64,000 nt of DNA, from assembly GCA_021904315.1 (NCBI GenBank), contig CM038919.1, forward strand, positions 12,021,666 through 12,085,665, in the 5' to 3' direction. Below the pieces are notes generated by a model. It did not search any database. It saw nothing but the letters and a program-made list of their open reading frames with translations, and was not told the DNA's origin. The stretch is from Sphagnum magellanicum. Lineage: Eukaryota; Streptophyta; Sphagnopsida; Sphagnales; Sphagnaceae. Shown in pieces: positions 35,701 to 46,588 of this stretch. Every line of letters begins with the position of its first letter. The first letter of the stretch is position 1. The translations under genes and the position numbers were made by a program.

Positions 35701-38700
35701 TGTTATTTGCACTATATATATTACAACCATCCATTGCTTGCCCATGGGTTAATGTCAAGTTTGATGCATATTGTTGACTACACAAACAACATCAATTTGA
35801 CCGATTAATGTTATTGGGCCCATGGTGAAACTCTATATGAATGTTAAAATTTGTAATTTTTATCCACATTTGCCTTTCAAACCAACTATGTCCTTGTGTA
35901 GCATTTGTTTTCAATAAATTTTTTGTAAATGACTTGTCACTATTGTATTACATCATCATATGGGTGCATCCATGTTAACATGAACCACTCTTGCCATTTT
36001 TTAGATTATTAAATAGCCATTAAAAAAATTTGATGTGACATAAGGCTATTGGCTAAATGTAACATATGATAATAAGGTTAATTAGCTTTCAACATAGTAT
36101 TCTAGCACATGATTTTGAATTTTGTTGGGGTGCACACATGTTTTGTTTTGGTTGTCATTATTCAACATGCACAATCATGTTTTGTTTTTCACATGCAAAA
36201 TCTTGTCCATTGTTTTCCTTCATACACATGCGCAATCCCAACAGATCATCATTTCCTTCAAACAACCACATGTAGGTTGCAATCTTGTCATCTTCATTTA
36301 AGTTACCTTATCATTTTCCTCCTTAAATGAAACAACTACTGAAGTTGATTTTTTTTTGTCAACAAGATGACTTCATCCTTTAGAAGTGTGCATTAACCTC
36401 TTGGTAAGTATTCAACCTACATTTCATTTAAGTTTGGACCATCAAACTTCTTTAGTTGTGACAAAGGTAAAGTTGTTTGTGTTCATTGTGGGTTTTAGGG
36501 TAAGATTGTTGTGACAAATGTAAGTGTGTTTATTTTCATTGTAGTTTTCAAGTTAACCAATTTATGTGTTCCTTGTACATGTTTTTTTTATTCTTCTACT
36601 TGTTATATTAATCCATAATGGTGAAATAATAAAAAAAAGAAGAAATAAAAAATGTGGAATTTCTACGATGGGAAGATGTGGATTTTTGATAGCAAACAAA
36701 ATATTTATTTTGCCATTATTAGGCATTGGAGTAACAAATATTTAAATCCAAAAATAAATTTTTTCAACAAACATGTTAGTGAAGGGGATTTGGTAAATGT
36801 GTTTGGTCCAAAGTTAAGTTTAAACTTCAAGTTGACAAACCTTGCCCTTCATATTGATACAAGGAAGGAGTTTAAAAATTTGACTTGGCAAATCTATGGT
36901 GCATTTCAACCAACCAATAAAAACTACATGTTATGGGTGGCTAAAGGTTACATAACATAAGAGGAGGGGTATGAAATAAATTAGGCAAATGCAACAACAT
37001 CAATTGCCATAAAAAAGGCTTGTAAAAAGGATGCATGAAAGTATGTACTTGTTTGATTTGAGTAGGGGAGAATTATCTAAATGACTTGAGAACAAGCCCA
37101 CCCAAAAGATGAAGTTCAACAATGGTGTAGTGGTTCAAAGTTTTTGTCCTTATATGTCCCTCCATAAAAATCAAACAAGGTGCCCAAGTTGCATGCCCTA
37201 TAGTGTGACTTGGAGAAGCATTTGCATGACCTGACTTTCATTGCTATTCTCATTGCTCTCAAGTCATGAATAGTTGAGGTGGAGAATGAGAGAAGGAGCT
37301 TTTAGAAATGTTTATAAGCTTGAAGTTCAACATGGAAAACTAAAATAATATTGCAATTGAGGCCTAAGAGGCTATATTTACATTAGAACAAAAAGTGAAG
37401 GTGGTATTGTATAAGGCCCGTAAAGTTCAAGAAAAGGTAGAAAACCAGATTTTGATTACCGTCAATAATTTTTTTACTTATATGCGAGTTCTTCCATTTT
37501 ATAAACTATTGTGTTTTGTATTCTAAATTATACAACAATGGAAATTTTCTAGATTGATATGGCAAGATTTTGTGTTGAACCATAATTTCATAACAATTAT
37601 TTGACTATTGTTTTGAAAAGAGGTTGGATTATAAAGGTTATGGTAGCAATAATAGATAATGGAAATGTGCTTGTGAGGTTGTCATGAAAAGTGATTATTT
37701 ACACCTAGGTTACCTATTTTTCCATTTTTGTAATGAAGCTATAAATGGGTAGTTTACCAAGTGGAGGCTTGATGTTAAATATACATGTTTTAGTCTTTCA
37801 ATGTTTCTTATTCTCAAACATTTAAAGTTTCAAAGATTTAGTAATTAACTTCTAATTAAAAAAATTCATGTGAAACTTTACCTTCTTTTCTATATTGTGG
37901 GTGTCGTCAACTTTTTATGTTTTAAGCTTGGAATTTACACATCAATTTAAGGAATTTTGGTATTGTGGATATTCAACAAAAGTTGAATATTTATAAGTAA
38001 TCTAAAAAACCTTGTTTTGTCTTAATATTGTGCGGCATATGGGATATTATGTTTGAGGTCCTTGGTGGTTGTTATTTGTTACACTTTTGAAATTTATAAT
38101 CACAATAAACTAGTTAATATTCTTTCAAAAATGTTGATTCATTGAACCATATCAACTAATTATGGTAATATTGGTTAGTGTCACAAGACCCCATTCTAAG
38201 TGGTGATTCATGTTAAGGAAACAAAATGTTTTAAGAGTGACTGAATGTTGATGCAAATCCATTTTTGAGCCTTCAAAGAAGCTTGATAAGTTAGTCGCTT
38301 TGCTATTTGTCCAACAATTTTGGCAGTTTCCTATTTGTTTTCTCAATACAAACTCCCCTTTCAACTCCAAATATTTAAGAAATGAAATGAAAGTTCTCAT
38401 GAAGACCTCAAAAGATAATTGATCTATATGGCACACATAATTAGGAACAACTTGTAAAGCTTTCACAATGCTAGGAATAAGATGAGCCAATGAAAGATAA
38501 CCTAGGGATAATGTCAAGTTTTTGTGCGTGCACTGGGAAACTTGTGAACGAATTTGAATCCTCCATTCACATTTTGTTCATTGTCTATTGATTTTGTCAA
38601 TCCACCCAACATTTACTACATGCCTAATCAAATAATAGTTTGTCCTTCCAAAGTAAACACAACTTGATTAGATTAGCTCCTTTTAGTATGCTTGAACCTT

Positions 38701-39477
38701 GAACCCACAAGAGCTATAAGATAGTGGGGTTGCATGCTCAAAACAAATATGCATGTTTTGCGAAGTTATCATGCTCCATGGATTCAAAACATAGGTTTGG
38801 GTTGAATCCATTTTAAGACTCTTGAAAATTTAAACCATTTTGATGTAGTAGTTCCCATGGACAATTCTAAAGTATACTATAGGAAATGTGATGCCTCTTC
38901 CCAAGTGTGTGCCATGTGAGTCCAAGGTGCGCCTTGGATTTTTGGTTTTCTTTCAATTGTCGTCACTTTGGGGAGTTAACCATTGATACTTTGGGATGAA
39001 TTTAGATTTGCATCAATCCTTGACATAAAGAACAATACTTCCCAAGAACGAATGGAGATGAGAGTGTGATCATCAACTTTTTTTTTTCCTTTTGCAACTC
39101 ACCTTTCTCCTTTGAGTCCATTTTTGTAATCCATCTTTTCTCCACTTGCTTTAAATTTTGATGGTACATTTCATTTCCAAATGTTCCTCAAGTGCAAAAA
39201 TTTCATTTGTAGACTCGTACTTATGATGATGCTATTTTAAGTACCTTTTTAAGTGGAACAATTGGGTAATAAATAACATATTTCAATTGTTTATGTTAGA
39301 TTGAGCCCACCTTCAAAGAAGTGTTTATAGATGTATATATATGATGACCCACATTGTGGTGATGAGGCTTATGGATTTTCAAAAATCTCATTGTTTCAAC
39401 ACTAAAAACCATTACAACAAAACACGCGTTGAAAAATAAATTTGTTGTTGTTGTTTGCACATGATGAAAAAAAAGCC

Positions 39478-39478
<1 letters not shown>

Positions 39479-39511
<33 letters not shown>
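39479..39511. repeat. A33 tract
   Basis: Thirty-three uninterrupted A residues. It could be the 3' tail of an old plus-strand retroposon or simple slippage. I see no convincing target-site duplication around it. Confidence 0.9.
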
Positions 39512-39513
<2 letters not shown>

Positions 39514-40090
39514 CATGAAAGGTGATGCAATTTCAACAAAATAATACCTTATTTCATGTTGTTGTAATTTGTTATAGCATGAAGTAAAAAAAACAAGAAG
39601 AATCACACCAAGTTGAAAATAAAAAAATTATATTATTAAAACCCTAATTTTGGGCTTGTGACCATATTGAAATATGACAAAGGAAACATGTTGGGAGGAG
39701 ACATATTGTATTGGGACTCAAACACATCCACAATTGTGGAATACCATTAGTACATGAACGATTTTTTGGCATAAATTAATTAATTAAATTTTTGTTTGGG
39801 GTTTTGCTGAATTAATTTAAAATTTTATTTATTACTTTTGCTGAATTTTAAAAATAATTATTATAAAATTGAGAATATGCAAAATTTCAACTTTCAAATT
39901 TGAACAACAAACCTTAAAGTTCGAGAACTTAAAAAAGACCGAGAGAGTACCATAAACATAAAAAGAATATGTTTATTGTTTTGTAACCATTATTTGCCCA
40001 AAAAATTATTTATAAAATAAAATAAAATATAATATAAAAAAAAGAAAAGAAAGAAAACCAAGTGCCGAAGTTAATAAAATTTAATTACTT

Positions 40091-40801
40091 GTTCGACGAT
40101 CTTGTTACCGAATTTGGAACCTCCGGTTCCTAACCGCCCAAGGATGGTACCCGCCAAATACCCGGTAATGTTTACCCCTGTTTAGACGTACGCAGCTCGG
40201 TTGCCGCTGTCGTTCTTGTTGTCGCCCGTGTGTCGTGCGCGTCGCAGAAAATAGCCACAACAGCGGCGCCCAAAGGGATGTGTGGTCCAAACGGGCGTGG
40301 AGTCTCGCAGCTTTGCGTTTAGTTTTCGATGGTTAAGTCGAGTGAAATGAAGAAGGAAATGGGTTGCAGATTTTTTGCTGGTTCATGGAGGTGTCAATGA
40401 GGGGAATTTTTGAGTTTAGGGTTTTGAGGTTTTCTCTGTTGTTGGGGAGAATGGCTCTGAAGAGTGATCTTGGAAGGGAGTTGTTGAGTGACTTGTTTGG
40501 AGAGACTCGAGATTTCTTTTACGTATGAGAATCAGATTAGAAGATGAGGAAGGAGTTCAACCATCTGTTGTGAGCCAAGGAACCTCTTCCACAGCCAGGT
40601 GTAGGGTAGTTCTTTTTTCAGTTCTCTGGCAAGCTCCACATGAAGTTTTCTCACTCACATACCCATACATCCTGTGCTACATAGTTTACTGTAGTTAAAT
40701 TGGATTGGCAGTCTTAGACAAACCACATGGTTTGATTATGAATGAACTGCTGAATCAGTGTTAGAAAGTTGTTGCAGACATTACAGAGAGAAGGAGGCAC
40801 G
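40091..40801 (+). promoter_or_regulatory. ABC1K promoter and uORF-bearing leader
   Basis: A sharp change from AT-rich desert to CG-dense DNA at about 40090-40330 marks the promoter. Leader-like sequence follows, with a telo-box-like TTTAGGGTTTTGAGG near 40415. Two short upstream frames precede the main ATG: 40329 (MVKSSEMKKEMGCRFFAGSW and three more residues) and 40451-40528 (MALKSDLGRELLSDLFGETR and five more). A possible leader intron runs from a donor near 40602 (CCAG/gtgtag) to an acceptor at about 40776 (ttgcag). No TATA box is obvious. Confidence 0.5.
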
Positions 40802-43800
40802 ATGGCAGTACCAATGGTGGCAGGTGGGCAGGTGGGTTGTGCACCCAAATCTGCTGTAACTTACTATCCAAGAACACACATGGCCTATGCCACTCTCTCC
40901 CCAAAACCCACCACTTCAGCATTCCCCTCTCTCCTAGACTCATCATCATCATCAGAAAAGCAGTGGGCAAGAAACTGTAGATCATCTGGTCAAGAATCTC
41001 ACGGGGGCTTCATCAGTGAAGCTAGCCATTATTCTGCCTTCCCAGTTCATTTGAATGCAAGGTCTAGAAAAACCGTCTTCATGAGACCAGCTGCCTGTCC
41101 TTCAGTAAGTTCAAGAGGGGCAGCTCTATGGATTGGTTCAAATTGCACAGGAAATTACTCTTGCCCTAGAAACAGAAAGTGGAATTCTGGTGATTGTGAA
41201 GCATCGCATTCAACCCCAAGCAGCTGGAAACGAGGGAGGAGGACAGCCAGGAACATAGGGTGGCAGATTTCCAAGATGCCGAATGCTCTCTCTGGACCAA
41301 TTTCCAACAAGCCTGGTATTAAACAGTTCTCCATTCACACTTCAATTTTTTTGTTCTGTGAAGTCCTTTTTACTAAGTTGTGTACATCTTCCCCTTGCAA
41401 TTCTTTTGACTGATATGATTACTTTGACATGCAGGTTCAAGGAAATATCAGGGCTCTTTGAGTAAAAGAGTAATGCCACATATGGCAGCATTGCAAACGG
41501 GGATGAAGGAGGGGACTTTTAGTGCAGTTGAAAATCAAAATCTAGAAAAAGCGGAAGCAGCTTGGGTCTTGGATGAAGGCCAAACATTCACAGGAAAAGT
41601 TTCTGAGAACAGAATTGGAGCCAGAGAAGCTAGCAATGATGTGCCTGGGGAACCTGAAACAGGGGACAAACTAGGTTTATCAGAAGGAGCTTACATGACT
41701 GTGCTGGAGGAGGGTAGTGCGTTAGAGTCTGTAGCTGTAGAGACAGCCACTTTGATGCAGCAAGGCTCCAGTTCATTGGCCACAGGTAGATACAGTGATG
41801 AGTTTCAGGTTTCAAGGTTTGGTATTGGTTTTGAGGATGAGAATACTGCCTGGGAGGCCGCTGTTGCTGAAACTGCAGGAATATTGCAACAGCATGGAAG
41901 CTCTTTGAAAAGACTTGCATCTGGTGAAGGAGGCACCCAGGTACAAACTGCAGTAAGGGAGACTGTGAAAATTTTACAAAATGGCCAGGGCTCTTTTGTT
42001 AGAGGAAGAGCTTTAAAGAAAAGACCACAGGGCAACCTGTGGGATAGACTGCAGAATACAGGTGTTGGCAAGCACTTGTTTAGGGATATGCAAATTGTCT
42101 CAGGTTGGGCCAAAAGGACAGTTGACAACACAGGTATTACCAATATAGCTGCTAAGGATGTGATATGTGTGAACAAGATGTCAGAATGGGTGAAGGAGGT
42201 TGTGGTTCCTTCGTTGAAAGATGGGATTAGAGATACTGTTGCATTGAAATTTCTGGAAATTGAAGATGCAGTGTCAACATCACCAGCACCATGGCCCCAA
42301 CCTTACTACCCAGGTAAGTACTTGTGTGTGAAGCATATGACCTCTAGAGATTTTCTTTGAACAGTGCTATGAATTCAACAGGACACCAACTGCGATCCAG
42401 TTTAGAGGGTTGGCATTTACTCAGTGAAACAAGAACAAATGTAGGACACAAGATGTACCTAGAGGAGCTTCTTTTGTATAAAGTACTGAGAACAAAAGCA
42501 TTTCTGTGTCATGCAGAGCTGCGGGGATTTGAGGTGATGGCAGCTGATGTGGACACGCTTGGAAAGTATGTTGAGCACATTAAGTCTGTGACTAGGAATT
42601 TTAGGGTTCCACTGCAAAACAACTATGACCCAGATCAAATTGCTGCCTATTTTGACCACCGCCCACATGTTCTCATCTTCCGGCTCCTTGAGGTATTGTT
42701 ACTTCTTTAGCTCTTGCCAATAGCAGGTGCTTTAAGTTATCCAATTTTTCTTGAGATCTTGTCAAAGTAAGTTATAGGGCTGAAGAAGCTTGATTGCTAG
42801 CTACCTCATGTGAAATCCCTTTCTGAGGACACTTAAAATAAGAGGTGTAAATAGGAGGCAGCTCATGAGACATTTTAATTAAGCACAGGAGTTAGGAGGG
42901 GGGGGGGGGGGGGGGTGTGGGAGGTGTCACCATAGTGATTGGGCTGAGTGGGTACGGGTGTCAAGGTCTTTGCAGCATTTGGGTCTGTGGCTCTGCAATC
43001 AAGGGTTCGAAAGGCAGCCCTATTGTGGAAGAATGGTGGAAACATATCAGAGGAGGAAAATACCCAGCTTACAATGCAGACAGCTGAAGCACTGAAGCAG
43101 GCTTTGCTCGGACTTGGCACTACTTTCATCAAAGGTGTTTATGACATCCTTTCTTGCAGTGAACTCTATTCTAAAACGGCAGGAAACCAAATTTAGGACA
43201 TTACAATATTGGGGGTTGAAACATCCTTCTTAGTGAGATAAGAATGGTTCAGGATGTTACTATTTACTTTTCTTATGTGGGGTATTGTGGGTTTGGCAGT
43301 GGCACAGTCACTTTCAGCCAGACCTGATATCATTGGTACTGAAACTGCCAAGGTAAGATGATTTGAATGCCATCAGCTTTCGCACCATGGATGCCAAATA
43401 TGAGCATGTACCTGATTTTACTAAAAGCTGCTCAATGTGGGACAGCTCAGACAGTACTTCAGCAGTGAGTGAATTGCGCCTAGTGGGTGGATGGAAACTG
43501 TCTTGTAAACTGGTGAGTTGGGTGGGTGTAGGTACTGGCGGAGCTGCAGGACCGGCTGCCCCCATTTCCATCTGATGAGGCAGTTGCCATAATTGAGGAA
43601 GAGTTTGGGTGTAGTCTGAGGAACATCTTTGCTTACTTATCAATGGAGCCTGTGGCTGCTGCATCATTTGGTCAGGTAGGAGATGACAAAGGGATGCCAC
43701 ATTGACAATGTGTGTGTGTTTTGGTTGGAAGAATCTGGTCCCCTAATGGGAAAATCAACTATTTCTTTATATGGAACAGTTTAGGTGAAGATGTAACTGG

Positions 43801-46588
43801 ATTTGTTGGTGCAGGTATACCGTGGGCGCACAATAGATGGACTAGAGGTTGCTGTCAAAGTGCAGCGACCTGACTTACTCTTCAGTGTTGCCCGGGATGT
43901 ATACATTCTTCGAATTGGGGTGCACTCCTTTACCTTCATCTCAGATGTGTTGCACTAAATCTGCAATTTTCTCTCATTTGCAAATTTGTCACAGTTTTCT
44001 CTCCAGGAGTTGGGAAAGTGCACTAGAGATGCAGTCTTGAGTTGTGTGAGGACTTCTGAATGCTCCTGCCTCTGGCTGACTACAAGAGGTCTTGTGTGGG
44101 GAAAAGGTGGGACAGTCCCCAAAGAGTTTCATATTGTTTTTTATGTTACATATGTGCATAGCAAACAGATGAAGGGGTGGGCTATACATGCTACATACTC
44201 TTCCTCCTGCCAATAGAGAATGACACATGATGCTACTATGTTTGATTTTTTGGGTCATATCCCTAAGCAAGCTTCAGCCTTCTTTTTATGCTAGTTGCAC
44301 TAAGATCATCTTGGTTTACTCTGCAGTTGATATTACTTAAGAGAGTGGCAAACTTGTCAAACAACTATGCTCTGGTAGCGGATGAGCTAGGGCATGCACT
44401 TTATGGTGAACTGGACTACAGGCATGAAGCTTCAAATGCAGCAGAATTTGCAGCAGCCCATAAGCATGTTCCCTGGATGTATGTTCCAAAGACCTTACCA
44501 CACTTAACAGGCCGGAAAGTACTTGTAATGGAGTGGTTAAGTGGGGACCGCCCATTTGACCTACAATGTGTGGCACAGGGAATGCAGCTCCCAGATGGTA
44601 CTGTACCAACTTGGGAACAACAGCAAGAAGCAAAACATCGCCTTCTTAACATGGTAGGTTCCTCAGTACTTTCAAAATCAAAATTGTTTGTAAAATGGTA
44701 GGAGGTCCCTAGGTTTGAAAGAAGCTTCTAAAGTAGTGGCATGCTGCGGAGCTCCCCATGTAGTGAAAGTGATTGAATAACTAGGTGTAGAACTTTTCAT
44801 GGATGGTGGAGTGATAGAAACTTTACTATTATGGGCATGGACCACAGGTGAACAAGGGAACAGAAGCAGCCTTGATACAGCTCCTAGAGACAGGGGTGAT
44901 GCATGCTGATCCACACCCTGGCAACATTCTTTTAAGTCCTGATGGCACTCTGCAGTTCATTGATTTTGGCCTCATTTGCCACATGGAGAAAAAACACCAA
45001 GGAGCAATGCTGGCTTTGATAGCTCATTTGGTGAATGGAGAGTGGCAGAGTCTGACTGATGATTTGGCAGACATGGACGTCTTAAAGCCAACCACTGACC
45101 GATTTGCAGTACGCTTGGTAAGATTACACATACATCAACATGATTTGGGAACTTCTGAATGAAGGATGCCTGAGGACATTCCAGCTTATGCTTCGAGATC
45201 TTTATGGGTCAGTCAAAGAGGAATTCAAATTAGTCTGCAAAGAAACTATTTGCTGCAAGAGAAATTAATTGACCTACAGAGTAAGTCTTGACTTTTCGAG
45301 AGACAAGGCTTTCACAGACTGCATTGTTTATCACAGTGGCAAGAATGGTGCCACTGTTTTTAACTATCAGCTTACCACTCAGAACTGCAAGTAAACTGAT
45401 CCTAGTGGGAAACCAGCATCTATCCTGCTCTTACTGATGGGAGGAAACATTTACTTGCTTATCCATCTACCACTGGTGTTAATTGTGAATTCTGTTGGTA
45501 ATGATATGATGGTTCCTCTCATGAGCATGTTTGCCTATAAGGGTGAATGCTGCTTGAGGGCAGTAAAGCTACAACTCTAACTTTGTTTTATGCAGGCATT
45601 GGAAAGGTCATTTGGAGAGGGCCCAAATGCAGTGATAAAGAATGGTGTACCAGACTTCAGTTTTGGGCAAATTACAAAGAGTTTTTTCAAGGTGGCTTAT
45701 AAGTTCAGGTTTCGACTGCCACCCTACTATACGTTGGTGCTCCGCTCACTTGCTTCTCTGGAAGGATTTGGATTGGCTGTCAACCCAGATTTCAAGACAT
45801 TTGGTGCTGCATATCCATATGTTGTACGACGATTGCTGTTGGACTATTCTCCAACTACTCAACGGGTTTTACATTCCCTCCTTTTGGATGAGAAGCGGCA
45901 GTTAAAGTGGGACCGTATTTCTTCCCTTGTAGCAATCTCAAGAAAGTCAGCTGCTGACCGAGCTGCTCTTGACATGGTCATTGTTCCCAACAGTGTCCCT
46001 GAGGTGGTGAACTCGGGGGAAATACAAATGCAGGAAAGCTCACAAACAGCTTCAAATTTGGTTGGACTGGTGCTAGCCAAAGAGGGGGTTGGACTCCGCC
46101 GTGTTCTGTTGGAAGCTGATACCCGTGCTTTAGCACTTGTGTTTGTATCAACAAGGGCAGCAATGTTGCGACGCAAAGTGGCAAATGCTATTGGGGAAGG
46201 CCTATTTGTAATGCTCTGTGAAAAGTTCTCTTTCGAAGGTGCTCAGAGTGGCCCCATCACCAGGGATGCTTCAGAGGATTCATCAAGTAGTAATTTTTTA
46301 CCACTATCACAAAGCAGCACATTGCAAAAGAGGCGTCGCCTGGAATTTCTTCTAAAAGCTATGCTAGGGAGGTTGAGAGGGCAAATATTACTATTCACTC
46401 GAGTTGGCTGGTCTTTCATCACCATAATTTGCTGGGCATTGGCTATTGCATGTCATAGATATGCAGTATACATTAGCAATGTATTTCTTCCAACAGAGCA
46501 CAAAACTGGAGCAGGCATGTCCCAGGGACAAGTTGATAAACACACAAGGATCAGGAATAAGCAAGGGGTAGTTCCTACTCCCTTGTGA
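40802..46588 (+). CDS. ABC1K atypical protein kinase (UbiB/ADCK family), plastid type
   Basis: Ten exons, 1254 aa: 40802-41315, 41435-42313, 42382-42692, 42966-43134, 43300-43352, 43532-43675, 43815-43919, 44327-44653, 44848-45117, 45596-46588; all phases fit. Plant ABC1 kinases of this kind act in plastids, often at plastoglobules, in prenylquinone metabolism. A Ser-rich N-terminus could be a transit peptide (inferred). The ABC1 region starts near NNYDPDQIAAYFDHRPHV. The family KxGQ motif reads KVAQSLSARPDIIG (624-637). Further motifs are the Ala-rich loop AAASFGQVYRG (684-694), VAVK (Lys 705), a GELDYRHEASNA helix, catalytic HADPHPGN (853-860) and DFG (873-875). A hydrophobic helix (about 1190-1212) is near the C-terminus. 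The roughly 460-residue region before the ABC1 part is unusual: the family is normally about 600-950 aa. It contains a threefold repeat of AVxETxxILQxGxxS. Subfamily number not assigned. A partial, broken genomic copy lies at 62.27-64 kb. Confidence 0.93.
42898..42915. repeat. G18 tract in ABC1K intron 3
   Basis: Eighteen uninterrupted G residues, 51 bases before exon 4, on the RNA-like strand. The homologous place in the partial copy (about 62845-62870) has only short G runs, so the tract grew in this copy or shrank in the other. Confidence 0.9.

Larger units (their letters stand above)
26740..40090. other. AT-rich gene-free desert
   Basis: Thirteen kilobases of AT-rich, CG-poor DNA. Open frames are short and show no recognisable domain; the longest stretches (33234-33545, 36652-36960, 38152-38517 minus) lack motifs or splice context. 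I find no clean long terminal repeats, terminal inverted repeats or conserved polymerase motif. It is probably a graveyard of old mobile DNA that I cannot classify by eye. It contains TA microsatellites, a TACC-rich inverted region and a long A tract listed separately. Confidence 0.65.

Noticed and set aside
38152-38517. 121-codon minus frame in the desert
   Set aside because: No recognisable motif and no promoter-like or splice context; probably chance or repeat relic.
26740-40090. Intact LTR retrotransposon or DNA transposon
   Set aside because: No matching direct or inverted termini and no conserved enzyme motif could be seen by eye, so no element is claimed.
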